A DNA stretch of 64,000 nucleotides, from NCBI GenBank assembly GCA_031082155.1, contig JAVHLL010000009.1:1-64000 (forward strand), written 5' to 3'. Below are positions 39,090 to 47,287 of this stretch, piece by piece. Within the stretch, counting starts at the first letter, position 1; every line of letters begins with the position of its first letter. The notes below the pieces were generated by a model. The model searched no databases and had not been told where the DNA came from. It saw nothing but the letters and a program-made list of their open reading frames with translations. The DNA is from Thermodesulfovibrionales bacterium. GTDB taxonomy: Bacteria > Nitrospirota > Thermodesulfovibrionia > Thermodesulfovibrionales > SM23-35. The translations under genes and the position numbers were made by a program.

Positions 39090-39118
39090 ATTTAACCATC
39101 ATAAGGATAATTTGTCAA
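39090..39118 (-). promoter_or_regulatory. Promoter candidate for the HD-GYP/kinase operon
   Basis: On the minus strand TTGACA (39118-39113), a 17-base spacer and TTAAAT (39095-39090) precede the ATG at 39082. The start of transcription would fall at or next to the start codon, suggesting a leaderless message. TATAAT further upstream (about 39130) is an alternative with a weak -35. Confidence 0.4.
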
Positions 39119-39255
39119 TAAAATTATTATAAAATGGACTGTTACAAAATAAACTTAACCTTGTTCTTAAATGATTGTCTTTCTGCCGGCATAATAGCAG
39201 CAGCATTCACTGAGCAGTATTCCTATCCCTGAATATTTTGGACAGCAATAAGGCT

Positions 39256-40056
39256 TTATCGGACATAGACTCCATAAAGGGTATACACGAAGTGTCCCTG
39301 TATGGTATATGCTTCCATTCCCCAGTTGTCGGGAATGGGCCAATATGGTTCTCCCTCTTTCAGTGCTTTCATCGCTGCATCGTCAAGGCTTTTATGTCCT
39401 GAAGTTCTGACCAGTTCGACCGCACCAAGCCGCCCGCTTTTCTTTATGGTGAACCGTATTACCAGGTCCCCGTATATTCCTTGAGCCGCTGCATCAGGAG
39501 GGTAAACCCAGATGCTCTCGATCTTTTCCTTCAATCTTTTGTTATAGATAAGGAATTTATACTCACTGGTATTGAGTGTAAAGGTTTTATCTGTTTTTTC
39601 AGTTTCCTCTTGGTCTTTCTTTGCGAAGTCGTTAATGACTCCCCTGTCAAATAATTTTTCTCTGAGAGAATAACCAGGCAAGGTTTCCGGTCTCTGTACA
39701 CCTCTCCTGCCTGGCTGGGCAGCTCCTTGCTCTCCAGAAGGAGGAATCAGCGGTTGCGGAGGCGGTAATAGTGACTGCTTCTCTGCTTTGTCAGGGCTCT
39801 CTCCGGTGCTTTTTTCAGGTAGTGCGGGGGGAGCGACGGACGAAGGTCTTTGCAGTAAGGGTTTGGCGCTGGGAGCAGAAGGAGCAGCAGGAACCGAAGG
39901 AGTTGACCGGGGCAGGAATTCATCAGGTGAGACGAGACGCGCAAAGAATTCATCCCCCGGCGTTGTTTCTTTTAAGGTGTGCAGAAAGAAAACGGCAAGG
40001 AGAAAAACAAGGATATGAATTGTAAACGAATAGACGAGAAATCTTCTCAGATTCAA
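39256..40056 (-). CDS. TonB-like protein (second copy in the window)
   Basis: The 266-residue protein has an N-terminal membrane helix (about 8-27), a proline- and serine-rich periplasmic linker (about 45-125) and a C-terminal TonB-type domain (about 180-264) with VYPPDAAAQGIYGDLVIRFTIKKSGRLG (shortened VYPPDAAAQGIYGDL) and the family spacing to the C-terminus. Unlike the first TonB it has no ExbB/ExbD neighbours, so it may borrow others or play a structural TonB-like role. Its start overlaps the upstream flavoprotein gene by four bases. Confidence 0.85.
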   Translation of the reverse strand: MNLRRFLVYSFTIHILVFLLAVFFLHTLKETTPGDEFFARLVSPDEFLPRSTPSVPAAPSAPSAKPLLQRPSSVAPPALPEKSTGESPDKAEKQSLLPPPQPLIPPSGEQGAAQPGRRGVQRPETLPGYSLREKLFDRGVINDFAKKDQEETEKTDKTFTLNTSEYKFLIYNKRLKEKIESIWVYPPDAAAQGIYGDLVIRFTIKKSGRLGAVELVRTSGHKSLDDAAMKALKEGEPYWPIPDNWGMEAYTIQGHFVYTLYGVYVR

Positions 40057-41144
40057 TGCAAAAACTTCCTGATTAACCCTGAATAGCTGAGGAAGGACTT
40101 TTTATGGCTGTCTTTCATGAGCCAGAGGCTCCGGGAGGCCAGCTGAATTTCTGGCCTTTTATGCAGGGCAACAAGCCTCTCGGCAGTGGTGTCATCTTTC
40201 AGGAAATAAGATCGCAGCTTTTCCATCAGGACGAACCGCTTCTGAAACCTGTATTTCCACATTTTCTTATAATTGTTCATCTCTCCCAGAAGAATTGCCT
40301 GTGCTGCAAGTGCTCCTGACGTCATTGCGTAATATATCCCTTCGTACGTGAGAGGCAGGACTTGTCCCGCAGAGTCCCCTGCAAAAAGAACTCTGCCACT
40401 CTGATAAAGCCCGCCATCCCAAAGTGGAATCCTGTATATTTTCCTTAAACCTTCTGCTTTGATCCCTTTTCTTATCTTAAACTTTTCGAAGAGGTTTTGT
40501 AATTCTCCGGGGGAGAAATGTCCTGTGCCCAGAGAAATTCCTTCATGCGCCGGAAATACCCAGGAATAAGAACCGGGAGCGTGGGAAGAGCCGAACCAGA
40601 ATTCACAGGTCTCATTCTGCACACCCCGGATATATTCGGACAACGCAAAAAGTGACGCCGGCGGACTAATTCCGAGCGCTTTCCTCACCTTCGAGTTCAC
40701 TCCGTCTGCAGCAATGACATACTCTGCCGTTATCTCGATTTTTTTATCACCGGTCCATGCTTCTATCCGATAAAGTGTATTGCCGGTAATCGCGCTAAAC
40801 TCACCCTCAAGAACGCAGCTTCCTGCAGCCCAGGCTTGTTCCCGCAATACGGAATCAAACTCTTTTCTCTGCACAATTGCAATGCCGCTCTCTCCAAGTT
40901 CGACCGTGACATGCTCTCCTGCCGGTGAGATGAGCTTGATGTTCCGGATTTCTTTTTTGATTGTTGTTCTGGGGATAGAGAATTCATGGAAGGCGCTCAG
41001 AATCAGACCGCCGCCGCATGGCTTGGCGAAGGACAAATTCCGTTCGAGCAGAATAACCTCTGTTCCCTGTGCAGCAAGCACCTTCGCAGCGGTTGCACCG
41101 GCAGGTCCCCCGCCGACAACAAGGACTTTAGCCTGCAGTCGCAT
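40053..41144 (-). CDS. Geranylgeranyl-reductase-like FAD-dependent oxidoreductase
   Basis: The 363-residue protein has an FAD-binding Rossmann motif VLVVGGGPAGATAAKVLA near the N-terminus, a GR2-type CGGGL motif and a second nucleotide motif VLFAGDSAGQVLPLTYEGIYYA. The family reduces prenyl double bonds of lipids or quinones (geranylgeranyl groups, menaquinone), acting at the inner face of the membrane. It ends in a four-base overlap with the TonB-like gene. The substrate is not determined. Confidence 0.88.
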   Translation of the reverse strand: MRLQAKVLVVGGGPAGATAAKVLAAQGTEVILLERNLSFAKPCGGGLILSAFHEFSIPRTTIKKEIRNIKLISPAGEHVTVELGESGIAIVQRKEFDSVLREQAWAAGSCVLEGEFSAITGNTLYRIEAWTGDKKIEITAEYVIAADGVNSKVRKALGISPPASLFALSEYIRGVQNETCEFWFGSSHAPGSYSWVFPAHEGISLGTGHFSPGELQNLFEKFKIRKGIKAEGLRKIYRIPLWDGGLYQSGRVLFAGDSAGQVLPLTYEGIYYAMTSGALAAQAILLGEMNNYKKMWKYRFQKRFVLMEKLRSYFLKDDTTAERLVALHKRPEIQLASRSLWLMKDSHKKSFLSYSGLIRKFLH

Positions 41145-41295
41145 GGACGAAAGGCGCGTGAAAATAGCCAGCTATTATACAAGAGGGGTCTTTCAGAATG
41201 GCTCCCTCCACTTTATGCATAGATATCCCAACGGAAAAGGGAACGGATTGGCCTGTTGTGCACGGCCGGTTAACCGTTCTCTTACATGTTCGTTC

Positions 41296-41802
41296 TCAAA
41301 AACCCGGTGGAAACGGGCAGTGTATTTTTGCCTTTCTCACCGACGTACTGCTCTTCAGATAATGGGCGGATATTTTAAAGAAAAAATCACTTACCGAGCC
41401 CGAGATTGTGCCGTCCCTGTTTTCTCCCCAAGACATGGTTTTTTCGTTGTTATTGATAGCGATGATAACATAAATATTATTCGCAACCATGCTTTGAATA
41501 TCTTCCTCACTCGGGATTGAAAGCCCCTTTGCTGAACCAAACTGTGTGTGAGAATGAAAGTCGCCTATTTTCTGAAGCTTGTCAAATTTGGCAAGAATCG
41601 GCTCAATCTTCCTGTGGTTTTTCCGGTTGTACGTTACCGTCCGGTGTTTCCTGTTCGCAGTTTGAATGCTGAATGCGTGCTCGACAATGAAACGGTCTTC
41701 GAGCCTGTACCCGAGAAGAAAGCCGAAACATTCTTTCTTGTATACCTCTGCTGAGCTGAGGAGAAGATCGATAAAAGCATTCTCAGCGAGGTATAAGCGC
41801 AT
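41296..41802 (-). CDS. JAMM/MPN+ family metalloprotease-like protein
   Basis: The product of about 168 residues has the MPN core: the N-terminal Glu in YKKECFGFLLG, the metal ligands in GDFHSHTQFG (HxH) and a downstream SEED that fits the S-x2-D motif, although the loop between them is longer than the canonical seven residues (twelve). The family removes ubiquitin-like modifiers or cleaves isopeptide-type bonds. No ubiquitin-like partner was found nearby. Start 41802 (AGGA upstream) is preferred; the frame is open to 41850. Confidence 0.75.
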   Translation of the reverse strand: MRLYLAENAFIDLLLSSAEVYKKECFGFLLGYRLEDRFIVEHAFSIQTANRKHRTVTYNRKNHRKIEPILAKFDKLQKIGDFHSHTQFGSAKGLSIPSEEDIQSMVANNIYVIIAINNNEKTMSWGENRDGTISGSVSDFFFKISAHYLKSSTSVRKAKIHCPFPPGF

Positions 41803-41813
41803 GCTGCAAGGTC

Positions 41814-42263
41814 CTAATACTGAGGGAGCCTTACCGTCAATACCGGACATGGGGCATAACGGACAACCTGCGCCGCCGTGCTCCCAAAAAGGATCCTGTC
41901 CAGACCTTTTTTCCCGTGAGTGCCCATGATAATCATGTCAACTTTTTTCTCTGCCGCCAGTTTCATGATTTCCTCATGCGGTACACCGGTGATCACAGAG
42001 CGTTCGATGTCCTTGAACCCGCTCAGTTCCTGAACCCCAAACCGCTCCAGTTCCTTTTTTGCCCCCTCCTGGATATCTTTATACATCTGGTCGACTGAAA
42101 CGTGGGGAACGTACCAGCCTGAAGCCTTTGCAACGTCGTAAATAATATGGACAACATACAGCTTTGATCCAAACCGCTTTGCCATTTCAACAGCGTACTT
42201 CAGCGCCTGAGCTGACCCATCAGAAAAGTCTGTCGGGAAAAGAATACTTTTGATTTCCATCAT
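41814..42263 (-). CDS. uspA: Universal stress protein
   Basis: The 149-residue protein has the UspA fold: N-terminal SILFPTDFSDGSAQALKYA and C-terminal IMGTHGKKGLDRILFGSTAAQVVRYAPCPVLTVR, shortened to the ATP-binding GTHGKKG and GSTAAQVVRYAPCPVL. The G-2x-G-9x-G(S/T) pattern suggests it binds ATP. Start at 42263 is supported by GGGAGG upstream; the track could extend to 42332 but would enter galT. The stop overlaps no gene; the start overlaps galT's end by four bases, so it is probably co-transcribed. Confidence 0.93.
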   Translation of the reverse strand: MMEIKSILFPTDFSDGSAQALKYAVEMAKRFGSKLYVVHIIYDVAKASGWYVPHVSVDQMYKDIQEGAKKELERFGVQELSGFKDIERSVITGVPHEEIMKLAAEKKVDMIIMGTHGKKGLDRILFGSTAAQVVRYAPCPVLTVRLPQY

Positions 42264-43261
42264 CCAACCTCCCTTAGATATTTTGCTGCGTTTTCCGGTG
42301 ATGTGGGCAGGATAAAGAATCCTGAACCCCATTCAAACCCGCTTGTTCTTGTGAGCCGCGGCATTATTTCTATATGCCAGTGAAAATCCTCACCGAGTGT
42401 ATGCCAGTGGTTTCTCCTGGGCACCATGTTCGGAGCAGTATGAATAAAATAATTAAACGGAGGATTATCCAGTGTTTTCCGTAATTTTTTCAGTATCATC
42501 ATAAATATAAACCCAAGGTCCTCAATCTCTTCTCCGAGTATTTCCTGGAAGGCGCATGAATGCCTTTTGGGGATTATCCAGCATTCGAACGGGAATTGCG
42601 CTGCATAGGGACAAAACGCTGCAAAATATTTCGATTCAAAAATTACCCGTTCACCAAGCCTGAGCTCTTCACTGATAATATCACAAAAGACGCACCGTTC
42701 CTTATATGCGAAATACTGCTTCGCATTATCAAGTTCATCCTTTACAAGTTTCGGGATGACCGGAGTAGCCATCAGCAGTGAGTGAGGATGCGAAAAAGTT
42801 TCCCCGGCTTCCTTGCCTGAATTTTTGTATATTAGAATATAGCGCAGTCGCGAATCCTTTTCAAGATCAGAAATTCGGTTCCTGTACAGGGTAATGATAC
42901 GAATCATCTGTTCAAGACCCATGTCCTCGGGTCTCACCGAATGATCAGGCGATTCTACAAGGATTTCATTTGCGCCAACGCTGTTCATTTTATCATAGAT
43001 CCCCAGTCCCCGCCTTCCTAAATCTCCCTCTACCCGAAAAACCGGATTAAAACTCGGAAGGGCGCGTACCCACCACTTCTTTGATCCCGGTTTTTTGATT
43101 GAGGTAATTTCATGAGGAGTTTCATCTTCCCTTCCGGGGCAGAGAATGCAGGCTGTCTCGTCAGTCTGGGCATATGAGCGGGGATATTCAGACGGACCTA
43201 TTGAATCCGAGAGGACGGCAATCCATCCCCCAAGAAGAATATCCTTTCGCAGTTCATGCAT
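42260..43261 (-). CDS. galT: Galactose-1-phosphate uridylyltransferase-like HIT-family protein with altered active site
   Basis: The 333-residue protein is of the GalT branch of the HIT superfamily: zinc-type pairs CILC (near 38) and CVFC (near 195), and DFHWHIEIMPRL near 285. The catalytic segment reads FSHPHSLLMATP: the nucleophile pattern HPH is kept, but the next conserved Gln (HPHGQ/HPHSQ) is Leu (codon CTG). In E. coli GalT this is Q168, equal to human Q188. So catalysis may be impaired or the substrate changed. It is the second gene of a coaX-galT-uspA minus run. The family name is sure; activity is not. Confidence 0.8.
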   Translation of the reverse strand: MHELRKDILLGGWIAVLSDSIGPSEYPRSYAQTDETACILCPGREDETPHEITSIKKPGSKKWWVRALPSFNPVFRVEGDLGRRGLGIYDKMNSVGANEILVESPDHSVRPEDMGLEQMIRIITLYRNRISDLEKDSRLRYILIYKNSGKEAGETFSHPHSLLMATPVIPKLVKDELDNAKQYFAYKERCVFCDIISEELRLGERVIFESKYFAAFCPYAAQFPFECWIIPKRHSCAFQEILGEEIEDLGFIFMMILKKLRKTLDNPPFNYFIHTAPNMVPRRNHWHTLGEDFHWHIEIMPRLTRTSGFEWGSGFFILPTSPENAAKYLREVG

Positions 43262-44015
43262 GAGTGTTCCTCATATAGAGTATCTTTAACCCGTTGAGGG
43301 TAAGATAAGGATGCAGAGTGTGTTTTTTCTTTAAAAACGATGAAATAAGGCTCCCGTATCCACCTGTTACAATAACCCTGAAAGGTAAACCGGTCTCCTG
43401 TTCGATTTCACTGACAATTCTTTCTACCCCGCCGGCTGTTCCGAACAGGAGTCCGGATTGAATGCAGTGCGTGGTATTCGTTCCCAGTGCAGACCGCAGA
43501 GGGGTAAGCGGAACCTTTGGCAGTTGAGCGGTTTGCCGGGCCAGCGACTCGTTCATCAACCTGATACCGGGGATGATTGCACCTCCAATAAAATGGGAAT
43601 CATTCATTATACTGATTGTAGTGGCTGTGCCAAAATCTGCAATAACAACAGGCCCGCTTTGCAGCTCATGGGCTGCAACGGCATTGGCAATTCTGTCGGA
43701 ACCGAGCTTTTCCGGTTCCGGTATATCGAAGATAAGGCCTGTATCTATTGTGCAGTTTACGACTAAAGGGTCAGCGGCTATGAGCTGTTTCAGGGTTTCC
43801 CTGAAGACTCTGGTATGGCCCGGTACGACTGAAGATAGTATAACCCCTGCAGAGGTTTTTTCTACATCATTTTCTGACAGAAATGTATCGAAAAGAGACG
43901 TGTATTCGGCGACCGTGAGTAAGGGCAAGGTGTCGAGCCTCTGGACGGAGAGTCCTGAATCGGTAAAAAAACCTATGTTTATTGATGAGTTGCCAATATC
44001 TATCGCGATGAGCAT
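43254..44015 (-). CDS. coaX: Type III pantothenate kinase
   Basis: CoaX phosphorylates pantothenate in coenzyme A synthesis and is insensitive to CoA feedback. The 253-residue protein has the ASKHA-fold elements: N-terminal IDIGNSSINIGFF (P-loop phosphate 1), GSDRIAN, DFGTATTISI, and GGAIIPGI. The start ATG lies directly after birA (stop at 44016). It overlaps galT by eight bases. Together with birA, it forms a cofactor pair often found adjacent in bacteria. Confidence 0.95.
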   Translation of the reverse strand: MLIAIDIGNSSINIGFFTDSGLSVQRLDTLPLLTVAEYTSLFDTFLSENDVEKTSAGVILSSVVPGHTRVFRETLKQLIAADPLVVNCTIDTGLIFDIPEPEKLGSDRIANAVAAHELQSGPVVIADFGTATTISIMNDSHFIGGAIIPGIRLMNESLARQTAQLPKVPLTPLRSALGTNTTHCIQSGLLFGTAGGVERIVSEIEQETGLPFRVIVTGGYGSLISSFLKKKHTLHPYLTLNGLKILYMRNTHA

Positions 44016-44792
44016 CTATCGTAAAACCGTTAAATCACCTGAATGAATCTTTTCCACTTTTCCTGATGCAAGCCTGAGAATCAGCCTGCCCTCCCCGTCG
44101 ACGGACTCCGCGGCGCCGAAAAGTGTTCTGTTTCCGATGACGACAGTGACCTTTTTCCCAAGAGTGGAAGAAAGACCTTGCCATTCTTCAAGAAGTATGT
44201 GTTTTCCCCCGTTCTTGAGGATCGCATACCACCGGTCAATTTCATTTAGTGTTGCCGAGATTAACCTTTCCCTCGAAACGGCTGAACCTTTCTCAATTTT
44301 GATTGATGTTGCTGTTTCTCTGATATCCTCGGGCAACTGAGTACGTCCGCTGTTTACATTGATTCCTATTCCAACGACCGCATGGGTTATTCTCTTATCC
44401 TTCAATTTCAATTCTGTAAGAATTCCGCCGATTTTTTTGTCAGAAACAATAAGGTCATTTGGCCATTTAATAGTCGCATTGAGGCCTGTTGTCTTTCTGA
44501 TCGCAGTGGTGCAGGCGACCGCACTCATTAAAGTTATCAGCGTCACCTCTGAATGCTCTATATGGGGTTTGAGGAGAATGCTCATGTAAATGTTTTTTTC
44601 AGGAGGTGACCACCAAGTTCTGCCGAGCCTCCCTTTTCCCTTGTTCTGGCTGTCGGCAATAATTACCAAACCTTCGGCAGATGAGTCAGCAAGGCCTAAA
44701 ACAAGGGTGTTGGTTGAGCCGGTATTCTGGTAAAATAATATTTTTTTTCCGATCTCCCCACGGACCTTCTTTTTAATCGTTTCACAGTTCAC
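44016..44792 (-). CDS. birA: Biotin--[acetyl-CoA carboxylase] ligase
   Basis: BirA attaches biotin to carboxylase carrier domains. The 258-residue protein shows the biotinyl-AMP site GKGRLGRTWWSPPEKNIYMS (shortened GKGRLGRTWWSP), KWPNDLIV and VGIGINVN. There is no N-terminal helix-turn-helix, so it is a group I ligase without repressor function. The gene begins just two bases after the preceding MBL-fold gene stop and continues into coaX without gap. Confidence 0.95.
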   Translation of the reverse strand: MNCETIKKKVRGEIGKKILFYQNTGSTNTLVLGLADSSAEGLVIIADSQNKGKGRLGRTWWSPPEKNIYMSILLKPHIEHSEVTLITLMSAVACTTAIRKTTGLNATIKWPNDLIVSDKKIGGILTELKLKDKRITHAVVGIGINVNSGRTQLPEDIRETATSIKIEKGSAVSRERLISATLNEIDRWYAILKNGGKHILLEEWQGLSSTLGKKVTVVIGNRTLFGAAESVDGEGRLILRLASGKVEKIHSGDLTVLR

Positions 44793-44794
44793 CC

Positions 44795-45493
44795 CTATTC
44801 TTCTTTCAATATTACAACCTCGATCTTGTTTTTCAACCCCTTGGCGAATTTCTTCGCATCATCGAGAGAGCCCACAATGGAGGCATAATGCATGGGAATT
44901 GCGATCTTTGGTTTTATGTCGAGGGCGGCCTGGATCGCTTCCTCAGCCGTCATTACATAAGTGCCGGATACAGGAAGAAGCGCGATGTCTGCGTGAAAGG
45001 TCTTCATTTCCGGGATATAATCGGTGTCCCCTGCGAGGTAAACCCGCTGACCTTTCACTGTGAAGATATAGCCAACCCACCCTCTGTCTTTCGTATGGAA
45101 CTGTTTGTTGGTGTTATAAGAAGGCACAACCTCGATTGCTATGCCTTCAACCGTAATCTTATCCCCTGGTTTTACGATTTTTATTTTGCCGGTCAGTTTC
45201 TTTGCGCAATCGGCGGTTGCCACAATTACTGTTTCCGGACCCTGTATCATCTTTACATCATCCGGTGAGCAGTGATCAGAATGCTCATGGGTGATCAAAA
45301 TAATATCAGCGGTATCCCTCTTTTTAATCTTGAAAGGATCAGTATAAATTACCTTTTCCCCGACTATTTTGAAGGTATCATGTCCAAGCCAGTGAATGTC
45401 TTTTACCATAGTTTTAGCCCCCTTTCCCTCTGCCATGACTGATCCGGGCAGGAGTATAATAAGAAATGAAAACAGCACGAGAAAACTCCGCAT
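44795..45493 (-). CDS. Exported metallo-beta-lactamase-fold hydrolase (UlaG-like)
   Basis: The 232-residue protein has a signal peptide (cleavage near VMAEG) and an MBL fold of the UlaG/UPF0173 type: HWLGHDTF, the metal-binding THEHSDHCSPDD near residue 68-79 and AGDTDYIPEM near 155. Such proteins hydrolyse phosphodiesters or lactones; the signal peptide puts this one in the periplasm, unusual for UlaG types. It is the first gene of the mbl-birA-coaX-galT-uspA-JAMM minus run. Substrate unknown. Confidence 0.88.
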   Translation of the reverse strand: MRSFLVLFSFLIILLPGSVMAEGKGAKTMVKDIHWLGHDTFKIVGEKVIYTDPFKIKKRDTADIILITHEHSDHCSPDDVKMIQGPETVIVATADCAKKLTGKIKIVKPGDKITVEGIAIEVVPSYNTNKQFHTKDRGWVGYIFTVKGQRVYLAGDTDYIPEMKTFHADIALLPVSGTYVMTAEEAIQAALDIKPKIAIPMHYASIVGSLDDAKKFAKGLKNKIEVVILKEE

Positions 45494-45529
45494 TTTTACC
45501 CCTTTACAAGGAATTATATCACAAATAAC

Positions 45530-45538
45530 TGGTATAAT
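45530..45538 (+). promoter_or_regulatory. Extended -10 promoter candidate for parA
   Basis: TGGTATAAT is a full extended -10 element without a good -35. It would give a leader of about 125 bases before the parA start chosen at 45666. Confidence 0.45.
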
Positions 45539-45665
45539 AATGAGGATTTGCTCCGTAGGAATACCCGATGGCTCGCCATGAGACGAAGCAGTGAAAGACG
45601 CTTCGGCGTTTACACAGGATTCAATTTCTCATGTGCAATTCCCGCGGGGTTATCACTGTGACGCG

Positions 45666-46436
45666 ATGGGAAAAATCATAACCATAGTTAATCAAAAAGG
45701 GGGGGTCGGGAAGACAACGACCACGATCAACCTTGCTGCATCGCTTGCCCTTGCTGAAAAAGACATTCTCGTTATCGATACCGACCCGCAGGGAAATTCT
45801 ACATCGGGACTTGGAATACCGAGGGAGACTCTCGAAAAAAGCCTCTACGATGTCTATTCAGGCAACTGTGATATCAATGAAGCCATAATGATGACTGCAG
45901 TAGACCATCTCACAGTGATACCATCCACAATAGACCTGCTCGGCGTTGAGGTCGAGCTTGTAAGTAAAGAGGGGCGGGAATATCTCCTCTCAAGGGCTTT
46001 AGGTGCCGTCAAAGACCGGTATCGGTACATCTTCATTGATTGTCCGCCCTCTCTGGGGTTGCTTACGTTAAACGCACTTGTCGCTGCTGACTCGGTCATC
46101 GTACCCGTGCAGTGTGAATATTATTCCCTTGAGGGGCTCGGTCTTCTGACGAAGACCTTGCGTCTGGTAAGAGGCTCTTTTAATCCTGGGCTCGAAATTG
46201 AAGGAATTCTCCTCACCATGTATGATGCAAGAAACAACCTCGCACATGAAGTGGCAGGCGAGGTGAGGAAACATTTCGGTGACAAGGTTTATAATACAGT
46301 CATCCCGAGAAATGTGTCCCTTGGAGAGGCTCCCAGCTATGGGAAACCGGTGATTTTTTATGATATCCGCTCGAAAGGCGCGCAGAGCTACCTTGCCCTT
46401 GCAAAGGAGATACTGAATGAAAACGGCGCTCGGTAA
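45666..46436 (+). CDS. parA: Chromosome-partitioning ATPase ParA (Soj)
   Basis: ParA is the Walker-type ATPase that moves ParB-bound origins. The 256-residue product starts MGKIITIVNQKGGVGKTTTT with the deviant Walker A KGGVGKTT and has the Walker B-like FIDCPPSLG and the VPVQCEYYSLEGLG signature. The start at 45666 is chosen because homologues begin exactly there; the frame is open from a TTG/GTG-type start near 45591, which would add an unsupported 25-residue tail. It overlaps parB by 20 bases. Confidence 0.95.
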   Translation: MGKIITIVNQKGGVGKTTTTINLAASLALAEKDILVIDTDPQGNSTSGLGIPRETLEKSLYDVYSGNCDINEAIMMTAVDHLTVIPSTIDLLGVEVELVSKEGREYLLSRALGAVKDRYRYIFIDCPPSLGLLTLNALVAADSVIVPVQCEYYSLEGLGLLTKTLRLVRGSFNPGLEIEGILLTMYDARNNLAHEVAGEVRKHFGDKVYNTVIPRNVSLGEAPSYGKPVIFYDIRSKGAQSYLALAKEILNENGAR

Positions 46437-47235
46437 AGGGCTCGATGCCCTTATTCCTGCAAAAGGGGAAGAGGTCATTCATCTCGATCTGACCAGGATA
46501 TTTCCAGGAGAACAACAGCCGAGAAAAACCTTCAGGGACGATTCCCTGAATGACCTGGCTGTCTCTATCAGAGAAAAAGGAGTACTTCAGCCGATTATTG
46601 TCTCCAGGATTGGTGACGGGACTTTCAGACTTATCACCGGCGAGCGCAGATGGAGGGCCGCAGGGATTGCCGGACTGAAAAAGATACCGGCATTAGTAAA
46701 AAATGTGGCGTCAAAAGAGTCTCTTGAGATAGCACTCATAGAAAACATTCAAAGGGAAGATCTCAATCCAATTGAGGCTGCCGATGCATTCAACAGGCTT
46801 ATCACCGAATTTAATCTGAAGCAGGAAGAAGTCTCTGACAGGGTAGGAAAAGACAGAACCACGATCGCCAATTATCTGAGGCTTCTGAAACTGCCTGAAG
46901 AGGTAAAATCTCTTCTCTATAACGGTTCTCTCACTATGGGTCATGCAAAGGCCATTCTTGCCATAGAAGGCAAGGCTAAACAGATAGATGCTGCAAGAAA
47001 CATAGTCAAGCGGGGGCTCAGTGTGAGAGAAGCCGAATCGCTCTCGAAAACAGTTCCCAGGCCCCCAAAATCCCGCATTGCTCAAGACCCCCAGATTTCG
47101 TCTCTTGAGGAGAAATTGAAAAGGGGCCTCGGCACAAAGGTGAGGATACTCAATCATGGCAAGAAAGGAAAGATAGAAATAGAGTACTATTCCCTTGAGG
47201 AACTCGACAGGTTGCTGGAGATTCTGCTCGGATAA
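46417..47235 (+). CDS. parB: Chromosome-partitioning protein ParB (Spo0J)
   Basis: ParB is the CTP-dependent clamp that loads at parS sites near the origin. The 272-residue protein has the N-terminal KGLDALIPAKG, the CTP-binding part with QPRKTF and GERRWRAAGIAG, ENIQREDLNPIEAA, a helix-turn-helix (DRVGKDRTTIANYLRLLKLP) and a C-terminal dimerisation domain. GGAG lies before the ATG, inside parA. No perfect parS site was seen in the window. Confidence 0.96.
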   Translation: MKTALGKGLDALIPAKGEEVIHLDLTRIFPGEQQPRKTFRDDSLNDLAVSIREKGVLQPIIVSRIGDGTFRLITGERRWRAAGIAGLKKIPALVKNVASKESLEIALIENIQREDLNPIEAADAFNRLITEFNLKQEEVSDRVGKDRTTIANYLRLLKLPEEVKSLLYNGSLTMGHAKAILAIEGKAKQIDAARNIVKRGLSVREAESLSKTVPRPPKSRIAQDPQISSLEEKLKRGLGTKVRILNHGKKGKIEIEYYSLEELDRLLEILLG

Positions 47236-47287
47236 ATGAGTTCAATCACGCTTCTGTTGTGCACACAAGAAAACGAAGGAGGAGTAC

